Assembly: GCA_965277345.1 (NCBI GenBank)
Contig: CBDICI010000004.1
Span: forward strand, 372,001-436,000
From: CAIOYC01 sp965277345
GTDB lineage: Bacteria; Pseudomonadota; Alphaproteobacteria; Caulobacterales; Caulobacteraceae
Direction of reading: 5' to 3'
DNA length: 64,000 bases
Within the stretch, counting starts at the first letter, position 1. The number at the start of each line of letters is the position of its first letter. The notes under the pieces were generated by a model, which worked only from the letters and a program-made list of their open reading frames with translations, was not told the DNA's origin and searched no databases. Below, in pieces: positions 1 through 10,520 of this stretch. The position numbers were made by a program, and so were the translations under genes.

Positions 1-22
1 GGCGCTGGAGCGGCCGGCATGA
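1..22 (+). CDS. C-terminal end of upstream ACIII gene (probably actB), partial
   Basis: Only the last six codons (reading ALERPA) and a TGA stop at 20-22 are inside the window. The stop overlaps the ATG of actC in an ATGA junction, the same arrangement used by every gene downstream, so this is very probably the preceding operon member. In alternative complex III operons the gene before actC is actB, the large molybdopterin-like/iron-sulfur protein. The identity is inferred from position only. Confidence 0.45.
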
Positions 23-1344
23 GCACGGCTGGCGCCCTCGCCGCCATCCAGGCGCCGGTGGCCGATACGCCGCTCAGCCCGCCGAACGCGCGCTGGTGGA
101 TCGCCTTCGCCGGCGCGGGCCTGCTCACCGCCGTGCTGTTCGCCGGCGTGGCCATCACTTTCCACGAAGGCATCGGCGCCTGGGGCAACAACACCTCCGT
201 GGTGTGGGGGTTCGGTATCGCCAACTACGTCTGGTGGATCGGCATCGGCAACGCCGGCACGCTGATCTCCTCCATGCTGCTGCTGACCCGCCAGCGTTGG
301 CGCGCCTCGATCAACCGTTTCGCGGAGGCCATGACCCTGTTCGCCGCCATGATCGCCGGCCTCTTTCCGGTGATCCACATGGGGCGGCCGATGTACTGGT
401 ATTGGCTGGCGCCCTATCCCAACACCATGAGCCTGTGGCCGCAGTGGCGAAGCCCGCTGGTCTGGGATTTCTGGGCCATCCTCAGCTACCTGCTGTTCTC
501 CATCCTGTTCTGGTATCTCGGCCTGATCCCCGACCTGGCCACCCTGCGCGACCGCGCCCGGCGGCGCTTCACCCGACAGCTTTACGGCCTGGCGGCGCTC
601 GGCTGGCGCGGGTCGCTGCGGCAGTGGCGGCTGCAGAGGCGGCTGCAGGTGATCCTGGCCATGCTGGCCGTGCCGCTTGTGGTATCGGTCCACTCCATCG
701 TCGGGCTCGACTTCGCCGCCAGCCTGGAGCCGGGCTGGACGGAGACGATCTTCCCGCCCTATTTCGTGGTCGGGGCCATGTTCTCCGGCTTCTGCATGGT
801 GATCGTGCTGGCGGCGATTATCCGAAAGACGCTGGGAATCGAGCGGCTGATCGCGCCTTCGCATTTCGAGGCCATGGCCAGGATCGTGCTGGCCGCGTCG
901 CTGATCATGGGCGTGTCCTATGCCGCGGAACAGTTCTCCGCCTTCGTCGGGCGCGACCCGGCGGAGCGGCATTTCCAGACCTTCGTCCTCGGCGGCGCCT
1001 ATCAGCCGCTGTACGTCGCCATGATCGGCCTCAACGTCGTCCTGCCCCAGGTGCTGTGGTGGCCGGCCATGCGGAAGAGCATCGGCGTCCTCGTCATCGT
1101 CGCCGTCATGGTCAATGTGGGCATGTGGCTGGAGCGGATCCTGATCATCCTGCAGACCCTCGGCCACGACCGCTTGCCCTCCATGTGGAAGCTGTTTCGC
1201 CCGACCTATGTGGACGCCATGCTGCTGGTCGGCTCGCTCGGCGCCTTCGCCCTGGCCTTCCTGATCCTGTCGCGTCTCGCCCCGCTCGTGGCCATGTACG
1301 AGGTGGGCGAGCAGGAGAGCCGCGCGGTGGAGGCGGGCGCATGA
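19..1344 (+). CDS. actC: ActC, NrfD-like membrane subunit of alternative complex III
   Basis: A 441-residue polytopic inner-membrane protein of the NrfD/PsrC family. In alternative complex III (ACIII) it is a quinol-oxidising membrane subunit that passes electrons on to the haem subunits. About ten hydrophobic segments are visible. The charged/aromatic stretch around residues 110-130 (HMGRPMYWYW) and the SLEPGWTET loop are typical of ActC. The start at 19 overlaps the previous stop, and the stop overlaps actD by 4 bp. The neighbours actD, actE, actF and a caa3 oxidase make the ACIII assignment much firmer than the NrfD family alone would. Shadow reading frames over this gene were ignored. Confidence 0.9.
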   Translation: MSTAGALAAIQAPVADTPLSPPNARWWIAFAGAGLLTAVLFAGVAITFHEGIGAWGNNTSVVWGFGIANYVWWIGIGNAGTLISSMLLLTRQRWRASINRFAEAMTLFAAMIAGLFPVIHMGRPMYWYWLAPYPNTMSLWPQWRSPLVWDFWAILSYLLFSILFWYLGLIPDLATLRDRARRRFTRQLYGLAALGWRGSLRQWRLQRRLQVILAMLAVPLVVSVHSIVGLDFAASLEPGWTETIFPPYFVVGAMFSGFCMVIVLAAIIRKTLGIERLIAPSHFEAMARIVLAASLIMGVSYAAEQFSAFVGRDPAERHFQTFVLGGAYQPLYVAMIGLNVVLPQVLWWPAMRKSIGVLVIVAVMVNVGMWLERILIILQTLGHDRLPSMWKLFRPTYVDAMLLVGSLGAFALAFLILSRLAPLVAMYEVGEQESRAVEAGA

Positions 1345-1868
1345 CCGCGGTAATCCTCGCGCGCTTCGCCGATCCGCAGGCGCTGGAGGCGACCGCCCGG
1401 ACGCTGGCCGAGCAGCGCTTCGTCATCGTCGACGCCTTCACCCCGTTCCCGGTAGCGCTTGAGGGAGGCGCCGGTGAGACGGCCGACGCCCACGGGGCGC
1501 GCCTGATCGGCTGGGCCACGGCGGCGGGGGGCCTCGGCCTCGCAGCCCTGGTCTATGCGGTGGAGTGGTTCAGCGCGGCGGTCGCCTATCCTTTCGATAG
1601 CGGGAACCGGCCCTTGCACTCCTGGCCCGTCTTTCTGCTGGCGCCGTTCGAGATCGGCGTGCTGGCGGCCGCCGTCTCGGGTTTCATCGCGTTTCTGTGG
1701 TTGACCGGTCTGCCGCGCCTGAACCATCCGGCCTTCGAGATTCCCGGCATCGAGCGCGCCAGCCAGGACGGCTTCTTCCTCGCCGTCGCCGCGCCGGAGA
1801 GCGATGCGCGGCGCCAGGCGCTGGCCGAAATCTTGACGCAGGGCGATGTGTGGGAGGGCGAGCTTTGA
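1341..1868 (+). CDS. actD: ActD, DUF3341 membrane subunit of alternative complex III
   Basis: A 175-residue protein beginning MTAVILARFADPQ. It has an N-terminal alpha/beta cytoplasmic part (about residues 1-50), then two membrane helices (about 55-75 and 95-120) joined by a loop, and a cytoplasmic tail. This is the DUF3341 architecture of ActD, a small subunit that packs against ActC in the ACIII complex. The ATG at 1341 sits in an ATGA overlap with actC. A longer reading of the same frame reaching back to 96 only translates actC out of frame and was discarded. Confidence 0.87.
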   Translation: MTAVILARFADPQALEATARTLAEQRFVIVDAFTPFPVALEGGAGETADAHGARLIGWATAAGGLGLAALVYAVEWFSAAVAYPFDSGNRPLHSWPVFLLAPFEIGVLAAAVSGFIAFLWLTGLPRLNHPAFEIPGIERASQDGFFLAVAAPESDARRQALAEILTQGDVWEGEL

Positions 1869-2407
1869 GCCGCGCGTCCCTGACCCCTCTGCTGATCCTC
1901 CCGACCCTGCTCGCGCTTGGCGCCTGCGACCTCTCCATGCGCAAACAGGCCAGGTACGACGCCCAGTCCACCGCCAAGCTGTGGCCGGACGGGGCGTCCT
2001 CCCGCCCGGTTCCGGACGGCGTGGTCGCCGTGGACGACGAGGCGCAGCAGGCCGCCGTCAAGCAACCGGCCGCGGTCGATCTGGCCATGGTCGAGCGCGG
2101 GCGGGACCGTTTCGCCATCTTCTGCCAGCCCTGCCACGGGGCGTCGGGCGAGGGCGACGGGCGCGTGGTGCAGCGCGGCTTTCCGCGCCCGCCGTCCTAT
2201 GGCCAACCGCGCCTGCGCGCGCTGAGCGGCCGGCAGGTGTTCGACGTCATCACCAAGGGATACGGCGTCATGTATCCCTATGGCGATCGCATCCCGCCCG
2301 CCGACCGCTGGGCCATCGTCGCCTATGTGCGCGCGCTTCAAACCGCGAAGGACCAGCCTGCCGCCGCCGTGCCCACGGGCGTGACGCCTCTGGAGCCCGG
2401 GCGATGA
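1865..2407 (+). CDS. actE: ActE, monohaem cytochrome c lipoprotein of ACIII
   Basis: A 180-residue lipoprotein cytochrome c. The TTG at 1865 is the only sensible start: it overlaps the actD stop (TTGA) and gives a short basic N-terminus, a hydrophobic run and a lipobox LGAC with the lipidated Cys near residue 20. A single haem motif CQPCH lies near residue 92, and MYPYGD supplies the probable distal Met region. In ACIII, ActE is a membrane-anchored periplasmic cytochrome that hands electrons to the next carrier or directly to the oxidase. It is coupled to actF by a further ATGA overlap. Confidence 0.88.
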   Translation: MSRASLTPLLILPTLLALGACDLSMRKQARYDAQSTAKLWPDGASSRPVPDGVVAVDDEAQQAAVKQPAAVDLAMVERGRDRFAIFCQPCHGASGEGDGRVVQRGFPRPPSYGQPRLRALSGRQVFDVITKGYGVMYPYGDRIPPADRWAIVAYVRALQTAKDQPAAAVPTGVTPLEPGR

Positions 2408-3294
2408 GCCCGCTCGCCGACATCGCCGCCGGCGTGCTCGCCGCCAGCCTGTTCATCGGCGGCGCCGGCCTCGGCGCGGCGGTGCTGCGCCTGATCGGCG
2501 TGCTGGTGGGCGGAAGCTGGAGCGGCGCCCCCCTGCTGGAGCGCCTCGCCAGTTTTGCGCCCCTGCTGCTGATCCTGGCCTTCGCCGCCCGCGCCGCCCT
2601 GACGCTGGTCATGTCCGGCGCAGGCTACGACGGTGCGGGGTGGATCGTGATGCGGCTGGCCGTCGTCTGTGTGCTGTGGGTCGGGCTGGCCTGGATGGCG
2701 ACCGGGCGCCCCTCGAAGCTGGCCAGCGCGCTCGCACTCACAGCGTTCGGGATCAGCCTGCCGCTGATGGGCTATGACCTGATCGATTCGCTCGAACCCG
2801 GCTGGGTGTCTTCAGGGGAGGCCTATGCGGTGGGCGTACGCATGATGGGCGCCGCCTTGGCGGCGACCTTGCTGCTGGCGCCGCCGGAGGGCAAGGATCG
2901 GCGCGACCTGCAGGGCCTGCTGGCGGCCACGCTGCTGGCTACGCTCTATCTCAATTTGATGAGCTATCTGGTGCCCTGGTACGGCGACCTGCCGGACAAG
3001 ATCGGCTGGATCGTCCTGCGCAGGGCATGGCCTTGGGCGGCGCTGATCTGGACAGCGCTTGGCCTCGGCGCGCTTTTGCCGCTGCCGCTGATGGCGTTGC
3101 AGCGGCGGCTGGGCCACACTGCGGCGAAGGCGGCGGCGGCCCTGGCGCTGACCGGCTTCTTCGCCCAGACCCTCTGGCTGGTGACGCCGCCGTTCGGACC
3201 GCTGGGGGCGCTGGCCGCGCTGGCCATGACGCTGGTTGTTGGGTCGGCATTCTGGTTGGCCGTGGCGCCTTGGCGGAGACCGGCCCATGGCTGA
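2404..3294 (+). CDS. actF: ActF-like polytopic membrane subunit of ACIII
   Basis: A 296-residue membrane protein with about eight hydrophobic helices, mostly Ala/Leu with few charges. ActF is a distant paralogue of ActC in the NrfD fold. This copy is clearly shorter than the roughly 400 residues familiar for ActF, so it may represent the reduced proteobacterial form. The DSLEPGWVSS stretch echoes the SLEPGW loop of ActC and supports the kinship. The start overlaps the actE stop by 4 bp; the stop overlaps the next gene by 8 bp. The assignment rests on position plus topology. Confidence 0.75.
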   Translation: MSPLADIAAGVLAASLFIGGAGLGAAVLRLIGVLVGGSWSGAPLLERLASFAPLLLILAFAARAALTLVMSGAGYDGAGWIVMRLAVVCVLWVGLAWMATGRPSKLASALALTAFGISLPLMGYDLIDSLEPGWVSSGEAYAVGVRMMGAALAATLLLAPPEGKDRRDLQGLLAATLLATLYLNLMSYLVPWYGDLPDKIGWIVLRRAWPWAALIWTALGLGALLPLPLMALQRRLGHTAAKAAAALALTGFFAQTLWLVTPPFGPLGALAALAMTLVVGSAFWLAVAPWRRPAHG

Positions 3295-3664
3295 ACCCCC
3301 GCCCCCGGACACCGCCGCCCTGCCCGCCGGCCGCATCGCGCTCTATGCCGCGGCGGCCCTCGTCACCTTGCTGTTAGCGATGGCGGGCATGTTCGGGCTC
3401 TACACACTGTGGGCCAACGGCCCGCAGGTGCGGGTGCGGCCAAGACCCCTGGCCAACGCCGCCGCGCCCGTTCTCGACACCTATCTGTTCCGCAGCCCCG
3501 CGGCGCCCGTTCCGCCCGACTCCGCCGCTGCGCGCGCGCAGGGCTATCGCTGGCGCGATACGCGGCATACGCGCGTAGACATGCCCATCGACCGGGCCAT
3601 GGCCTCGGTCGCGGCGCGGGGCGCACAGGGCTTCGACCCGCCGCCGGAAGGGACGCGGCCGTGA
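3287..3664 (+). CDS. Small single-helix membrane protein of the ACIII-oxidase operon
   Basis: A 125-residue protein with a short Pro-rich N-terminus, one membrane helix (about residues 17-40) and a periplasmic tail of about 80 residues. The tail ends in a pattern I associate with small proteins of ACIII operons: YRWRDTRHTRVDMPIDRAM, i.e. Y-W-D then P-I-D-x-A-M. No cofactor-binding Cys or His cluster is present, so it is probably a structural or assembly factor rather than an electron carrier. The ATG at 3287 lies 8 bp inside actF and the stop overlaps the SCO start (GTGA). Function unknown. Confidence 0.7.
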   Translation: MAEPPPPDTAALPAGRIALYAAAALVTLLLAMAGMFGLYTLWANGPQVRVRPRPLANAAAPVLDTYLFRSPAAPVPPDSAAARAQGYRWRDTRHTRVDMPIDRAMASVAARGAQGFDPPPEGTRP

Positions 3665-4512
3665 CCGCCGTCCCCCTGCCCACGCGTCGGCTGACGCCGC
3701 TCCTGCTGTGGTTGGCCGCCGCCCTGCTGGCCGTCACCGGCACGGCGTTATGGGGTTCCGACGCGATCGGTCTGGCTAAGGCCAGGCCAGCGGGCCTCAC
3801 CGCCAACGACCTTTCGACCGTGGGCGTCGCGCCCCCGGCCGGCGCGCGGGCGCCGCTGGGACTCGGCTTCACCGGGGTGGAGGGCGTGCGAACCACGCTC
3901 GGCGCGGCCTTGGGCGGCACGCCGGGCGTGCTGGTGCTGGCCGACTATGGCTGCAGGAACCTCTGCGGCGCGGCGCTGAATCTTACCCGCGCCGGGCTGG
4001 AGCATACGGGGCTGGCGCCAGGCCGGGACTATCGGCTGGCGGTGGTCGGGCTCAATCCCGCCAGTTCGCCGACGCAGGCGCGCGCCATGGTCGATGGCGA
4101 GCTCGGCCAGGGCGCGCCGCGGCGAGCCGCCGCCGTCCTGCTCGGCGACGCCGCCAATACGCCCACCCTCGCTCGCGCGCTGGGGTATCGCTATCGCTGG
4201 GACGCCGTGCGCGGCCAGTTCGCCCATCCCGTCGCGGCCTTCATCCTCGCCCCGGACGGGCGGCTGGTGCGGGCGCTGTCGGAGATCGGCCTGAACGGGC
4301 GCGACCTGAGGTTCGCGCTCGGTGAAGCGGGTGGAGGAGCCCGCCGTCCGGCGAGCGCCCTGGCCACCCGGATCCAGGCGCATTGCTACGGCTTCGATCC
4401 CGCTACCGGCGCCTACGACAAGGGCGTCTCGGCGGGGGTGAAGCTGGCCAGCGCCGGGCTGCTGTCGCTGGTCCTGGCCATGCTCGCCTTAAGCCTGGGG
4501 CGGCGCGCATGA
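3661..4512 (+). CDS. SCO1/SenC-like copper chaperone with C-terminal membrane helix
   Basis: A 283-residue SCO-family protein with a thioredoxin-like fold, which delivers copper to the CuA site of oxidase subunit II. It starts with GTG at 3661 in a GTGA overlap. An N-terminal hydrophobic segment (about residues 9-28) is followed by the periplasmic domain with the copper-binding pair DYGCRNLC (CxxxC) near residue 98. The expected distal His may be FAHPVAAFIL around residue 190. A second membrane helix at the C-terminus (about 260-280) is unusual for classical SCO1 but common in caa3 operons. It sits immediately before coxB, its probable client. Confidence 0.82.
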   Translation: MTAVPLPTRRLTPLLLWLAAALLAVTGTALWGSDAIGLAKARPAGLTANDLSTVGVAPPAGARAPLGLGFTGVEGVRTTLGAALGGTPGVLVLADYGCRNLCGAALNLTRAGLEHTGLAPGRDYRLAVVGLNPASSPTQARAMVDGELGQGAPRRAAAVLLGDAANTPTLARALGYRYRWDAVRGQFAHPVAAFILAPDGRLVRALSEIGLNGRDLRFALGEAGGGARRPASALATRIQAHCYGFDPATGAYDKGVSAGVKLASAGLLSLVLAMLALSLGRRA

Positions 4513-5497
4513 GCGTGGGGCTCCCCGAGGCTTCGGTCGGCGCCGCTCATACCGACGCCATCTTCGTCTTCCTGCTGCTGTTCGGTGGGGCGATCCTGCT
4601 CTTGGTCGTCAGCCTGGTGGTGGGCTTCGCCATCCGCTATCGGCGCGGCTCGAAGGCCAAGCGCGGGCCGCTACCCGCTTGGATGACCCGCGATGTGGAG
4701 ATCGGGTGGACCGTGGGAACCCTGTTCGCCGCCCTGTTCATCTTCTGGTGGGCGGGATCGGCGCAGCTGCGCGACCTTGTCCCGCCCAAGGACGCGCTTG
4801 AGATCCATGTGGTCGCCAAGCAGTGGATGTGGAAGGCGCAGCATCCCTCGGGCGCGCGCGAGATCGACGCGGTGCACGTGCCGGTGGATATGCCGATCAA
4901 GCTGGTCATGACCTCCGAGGACGTGATCCACTCCTTCGCCGTGCCGGCCTTTCGCGCGCGCCAGGACGTGGTGCCCGGCCGCTACAACATCCTGTGGTTC
5001 AAGCCGACCCTGGTGGGGACCTATCCCCTGCTCTGCACCGAGTTCTGCGGCACGGACCACGCGCGGATGACCGGCCAGATCACGGTGATGAACCCGGCTG
5101 ACTACGCCCGCTGGGCGCGCTCGCAGCCCAATGCCGACAGCCTGGCCGAACAGGGACAGGCGGCGTTCGCCAGCCTCGGCTGCGGCGGCTGTCACGGCGT
5201 CGGCGCCACGGTGCACGCGCCGATGCTGGGCGGGGTCTACGGCCAGCCGGTGCAGCTGGAGGGCGGGCGGACGACGGTGGCGGACGAGGCCTATCTGCGC
5301 GACAGCATCCTGCAGCCGGGCAAGGATATCGTCGCCGGCTATCCCAACGCCATGCCGAGCTTCCAGGGCCAGATCGACGAGGCGACCGTCGTGTCGCTGG
5401 TGGCCTATATCAAGACGTTGAAGCCGGGAGAGGTCCCGCCGGCCCCGCCGGAGGGCGTATCCGGACCGGTCGTTTCGACCGCTGCGGGGGGTGCGCG

Positions 5498-5501
<4 letters not shown>
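4509..5501 (+). CDS. coxB: Cytochrome c oxidase subunit II with fused cytochrome c (caa3 type)
   Basis: A 330-residue subunit II. Two N-terminal membrane helices (about residues 17-45 and 65-85) precede the cupredoxin domain. CuA ligands are visible as VIHSF and then CTEFCGTDHARM (His, Cys, Glu, Cys, His, Met). A C-terminal cytochrome c domain carries CGGCH near residue 224 and a methionine ligand in NAMPSF, which makes this a caa3-type oxidase that accepts electrons through its own haem. There is no cleavable signal. It is translationally coupled on both sides by 4-bp overlaps. Confidence 0.94.
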
Positions 5502-7182
<1,681 letters not shown>

Positions 7183-7186
<4 letters not shown>

Positions 7187-7812
7187 GCGCGCAGGCCCTC
7201 CACGCGCCCTGGCCCGACCGCGAGCGGCAGATGCAGGCCTTCACCTTTGGCCTGTGGTGCTTCCTGGCGACCGAGGTGCTGTTCTTCGGCGGCATGTTGG
7301 CCAGCTATGCGGTCAACCGCTTCCTGCATCATGCGGGGTGGGACGAGGCGACGCGCTCCACCAGCCTCGTCTTCGGCACGCTGAACACCGCGGTGCTGCT
7401 GACCTCCAGCCTGACCATGGCCCTGGCCGAGCGGGGGGCGGAGGCGCGCATGAAGACCCTGCCCCGGCTGATGCTGGCCGCCACCCTGGCGCTCGCCTTC
7501 ACCTTCCTGGTGGTGAAGGGGCTGGAGTATCGCGAAGACCTGGAGAAGGGGTTCTGGCCGGCGGGCGCGTTCAGCCTGCACACCACCGGGGCGGCGCTGT
7601 TTTTCAGCCTTTACTGGATGATGACCGGGGTGCACGCGGTCCACGTCATCGTCGGCATGGCGCTGGTGGGCCGGGTGCTGTGGATCGCCCTGATCGACAA
7701 GCTGCCCGAACGGGCCGTCTCGGTGCGCATGACCACGCTCTACTGGCACCTCGTGGATGTGATCTGGGTGGTGCTGTTCCCCCTGCTCTATCTGGGAGGC
7801 CGGGTTGGCTGA
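7183..7812 (+). CDS. ctaE: Cytochrome c oxidase subunit III
   Basis: A 209-residue subunit III of the haem-copper oxidase, with five membrane helices as in other A2/caa3 enzymes. Diagnostic pieces include FGLWCFLATEVLFFGG with the conserved Glu near residue 30, the TGVHAVHVIVG segment, and the terminal WHLVDVIWVVLFPLLYL. It stabilises subunit I and its proton uptake. It starts four bases before the end of ctaD and its last eight bases overlap the small subunit IV gene. Confidence 0.93.
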
Positions 7813-8101
7813 GGATCGCCCCTCCGCGCGCGTCCTGGCGCTGACGCCGCTTCTGTCCTGGGCGGCGCTGATGGTGCTGCTGGCGGCGACGGTGACCTAC
7901 GCCCTGACGCCGCACGCCCCGTTCAAGGCGGCAGTGGCGCTCGGCATCTCCACGGCGAAGGCGACGCTGATCGCGCTGTTCTTCATGCGTCTGATCAAGG
8001 CGCCGCCGCTGGTGCGCCTGGCCGCCCTGGCCGGGCTGTTCTGGCTGAGCTTCCTGTTCCTGTTCGTCTTCGCAGACTACCTGACCCGGGCGCCGCTGTA
8101 G
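7805..8101 (+). CDS. Cytochrome c oxidase subunit IV (COX4-prokaryotic family)
   Basis: A 98-residue three-helix membrane protein (helices near residues 12-32, 40-60 and 70-92) of the prokaryotic COX4/CyoD-like small-subunit family. It contains the characteristic KATLIALFFMRL segment. The start is TTG at 7805, eight bases inside ctaE. No ATG or GTG is available that keeps the whole first helix. It is the last gene of the ACIII-oxidase operon; the next gene is convergent. Confidence 0.85.
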   Translation: MAEDRPSARVLALTPLLSWAALMVLLAATVTYALTPHAPFKAAVALGISTAKATLIALFFMRLIKAPPLVRLAALAGLFWLSFLFLFVFADYLTRAPL

Positions 8102-8245
8102 CTGCTCCCCTGCGAAGCGGAGGAGGTGGCGCGGCGGCGAAGCCGACGTGACGGAGGGGGTTGCGCGACGATAACCGGACGGGGTGGCGTTGCCCCCTCC
8201 ACCCCTTTCAGGGTCCCCCTCCCCTCCATGAGGGGGAGGAATCAG
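8102..8245 (+). repeat. Palindrome-rich intergenic element between convergent operons
   Basis: A 144-bp non-coding gap made of C-runs and G-runs. A perfect 7-bp inverted pair (8215-8221 with 8230-8236, CCCCCTC/GAGGGGG) lies just before the stop of the minus-strand gene. The whole block looks like the degenerate intergenic repeats scattered through Caulobacteraceae genomes, and it resembles the stem-loop at 39563-39589. It could act as a bidirectional terminator, although there is no T-tract. Confidence 0.5.
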
Positions 8246-10519
8246 CTACAGCAGCTTTTCCACCCGGATCGGCAGGTCGCGGATGCGCTTGCCGGTGGCG
8301 TGGTAGACGGCGTTGGCGACCGCCGCGTTCATGCCGACGATGCCGATCTCGCCGATGCCCTTCACGCCCAGCGGGTTCACCCCTTCGTCGTGCTCGGGCA
8401 CCATGATGATCTCCACCGAAGGCACGTCGGCGTTCACCGGCACCATGTAGTCCGCCAGGTTGTCGTTGATGTAGCGGGCGTGCGTCAGATCGAGCTCGGT
8501 CGCCTCGTGCAGCGCCGAGGACAGGCCCCAGATCGCCCCACCCATGAGCTGGCTGTAGGCGGTGAGCGGGTTGATGATATTGCCGGCGGCGAAGGCGGAG
8601 ACGATGCGCGGCGCCCGCACCTCGCGCGTCCGGGCGTGCACCCGCAGCTCAACGAACTGCGCCCCGAAGGCGTAAGTGGTGAAGTCCTTGCGGCCCGAAC
8701 CCCGCGCCATCATCGGCTGGCCCTTGTAGAGGCCGGCCATGGCCTCCGGCTGCAGGCCCTTGGGGATGTTCTCGGCATAGACTTCCAGCTTGCCGCCGAG
8801 GCGTCCGACCGCCTTTTGCAGCGGTTCGCTCCTGCCGCCGGGCCCGCGCAGCGCGCCGTCCGCCAGGGTGAGGGCCGAAGGATCGGCCCGGTGGAACGGG
8901 CTGTCCTCGGCCTTCACCGCCGCCTCGGCCATCCGCGTCAGGGCCGCCAGACACGCCTTGTGCGCCACATGGCTGGTGGAGGCGGCGTTGTTGGAGCCGC
9001 CGGCCACCGGCACGGGCGGCAGGTCGCTGTCGCCGAGGTTAACCGTCACGTGCTCCACCGGGATGCCCAGCGAACGCGCCACGGTGATGGCCACGGTGGT
9101 ATAGGCGCCCGTGCCGATCTCGTGCGCCGCCAGGCCGATGGTGGCCTTGCCGTCCGGGCTGATCGACAGCCGCGCCGCGCCCGGACCGATATTGGTGGGA
9201 TAGCACGAACTGGCGCAGCCATAGCCGATCAGCCACTCGCCCTCGCGCATGGCGCCGGGCTTTGGATCGCGATTCTTCCAGCCGAAGCGGGCCGCCGCCT
9301 GATCGAAGCAGGCCATCAGCGAGCGGGAGGAGAAGCTCAGGCCGCTCACCGGGTCGATCTGGGTGTCGTTCACCCGCCGAAGTTCGATAGGGTCCATGTT
9401 CAGTGCATAGGCCAGCTCGTCCATGGCGCATTCCAGGCCGAACATGTAGGGCGTTTCGGCCGGCGCGCGCTGAAAGCCGGGGGTATTGCGGTCGGCATGG
9501 ACCACGTTAACCGCCGTGGCGATGTTGGGGCAGGCGTACATGCGCGCAGTGGTGTCCACCCCGCCCACATTGTAGCCGGAGGGGCGCGAGGTCAGCTCCC
9601 ACCCTTCGTGAAAGAACGAGACCAGCTTACCGTCCGGCGTGGCCGCCAGCTTCACGTGCTGGCGCGTCTCGGCGCGGAAGGTGGCGATGGTGAAGCCCTG
9701 ATCACGCGTGGCCACCAGCTTCACCGGCCGCTTCAGCCGGCGCGCGGCGATGGCGCAGAGCGCGGTCTGTGGCCGTGTCGCGCCCTTGGAGCCGAAGCCG
9801 CCGCCGACGAAGCGCGACACCGCCCGCACATTGGCGGGATCCATGTCGAGCTGGTGGGCGACGGAGTTCTTCATCCCCCACATGAACTGGCTGCCTTCAT
9901 AGACGGTGAGGTGCGGCCCATCCCAGACGCAGGTCGTGGCGAACAGTTCGATGGCGTTGTGATGCTGCGGCGGGGTGGAGTAGCGCGCCTCGACCTTGAC
10001 CGGCGCGCTCTGGAACGCTTCGGCGGCGTCGCCCTTCTTGGGGTCGGGTCCGCCCTGCGGCTTGTGCGGCTCGGTGGTGACGCCGGGGCTGTCGAAGCCG
10101 GCGGAGGGTGTTTCGGCCGCATAGCTCACCTCGACCTTGTGCGCCGCCTCGCGCGCCGCCTCGAAGCTTTCGGCCAGCACCACGGCGACGATCTGGCCGT
10201 CGTGCCACACCTGGTCGCTTTCCAGGGTGGTGGTCTGGCCGTCCTTGCCGCCGAAGGGGGGCGGCGTCTTGTATTCACCGTTGAGGTTCTCGTGGGTGAG
10301 GATGTCGATATAGCCGGGGACGGCGCGCGCCGCATCCAGGCGGAAGCCGGTCACCCGCCCCTTGGCGATCGCGCTGGTCACAAGATAGGCATAGGCCGGG
10401 TTGGCGACGGGTTCGTCGGTGGCGTAGCGCGCCGCGCCGGTGACCTTGGCGACGCCGTCGATACGGGGGGTGGGCTCGCCACCGAACAGGCCGTCGGGCG
10501 CTCCTGCGTCATAGGCCAT
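8246..10519 (-). CDS. paoC: Molybdopterin-binding subunit of periplasmic aldehyde oxidoreductase (PaoC/YagR type)
   Basis: A 757-residue catalytic subunit of the xanthine dehydrogenase family. It binds the molybdenum cofactor and oxidises aldehydes (often aromatic) to carboxylic acids. The N-terminal ald_Xan_dh_C domain (about residues 15-130, RIDGVAKVTGAARYATD) is followed by the large Mo-binding domains with FVGGGFGSKG. The catalytic glutamate sits in the C-terminal VKGIGEIGIVG. It has no signal peptide and is expected to be carried out with the Tat-tagged small subunit. It is the last of three adjacent genes; one base separates it from paoB. The cofactor-insertion chaperone gene (paoD) is not in the window. 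Confidence 0.9.
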   Translation of the reverse strand: MAYDAGAPDGLFGGEPTPRIDGVAKVTGAARYATDEPVANPAYAYLVTSAIAKGRVTGFRLDAARAVPGYIDILTHENLNGEYKTPPPFGGKDGQTTTLESDQVWHDGQIVAVVLAESFEAAREAAHKVEVSYAAETPSAGFDSPGVTTEPHKPQGGPDPKKGDAAEAFQSAPVKVEARYSTPPQHHNAIELFATTCVWDGPHLTVYEGSQFMWGMKNSVAHQLDMDPANVRAVSRFVGGGFGSKGATRPQTALCAIAARRLKRPVKLVATRDQGFTIATFRAETRQHVKLAATPDGKLVSFFHEGWELTSRPSGYNVGGVDTTARMYACPNIATAVNVVHADRNTPGFQRAPAETPYMFGLECAMDELAYALNMDPIELRRVNDTQIDPVSGLSFSSRSLMACFDQAAARFGWKNRDPKPGAMREGEWLIGYGCASSCYPTNIGPGAARLSISPDGKATIGLAAHEIGTGAYTTVAITVARSLGIPVEHVTVNLGDSDLPPVPVAGGSNNAASTSHVAHKACLAALTRMAEAAVKAEDSPFHRADPSALTLADGALRGPGGRSEPLQKAVGRLGGKLEVYAENIPKGLQPEAMAGLYKGQPMMARGSGRKDFTTYAFGAQFVELRVHARTREVRAPRIVSAFAAGNIINPLTAYSQLMGGAIWGLSSALHEATELDLTHARYINDNLADYMVPVNADVPSVEIIMVPEHDEGVNPLGVKGIGEIGIVGMNAAVANAVYHATGKRIRDLPIRVEKLL

Positions 10520-10520
10520 G

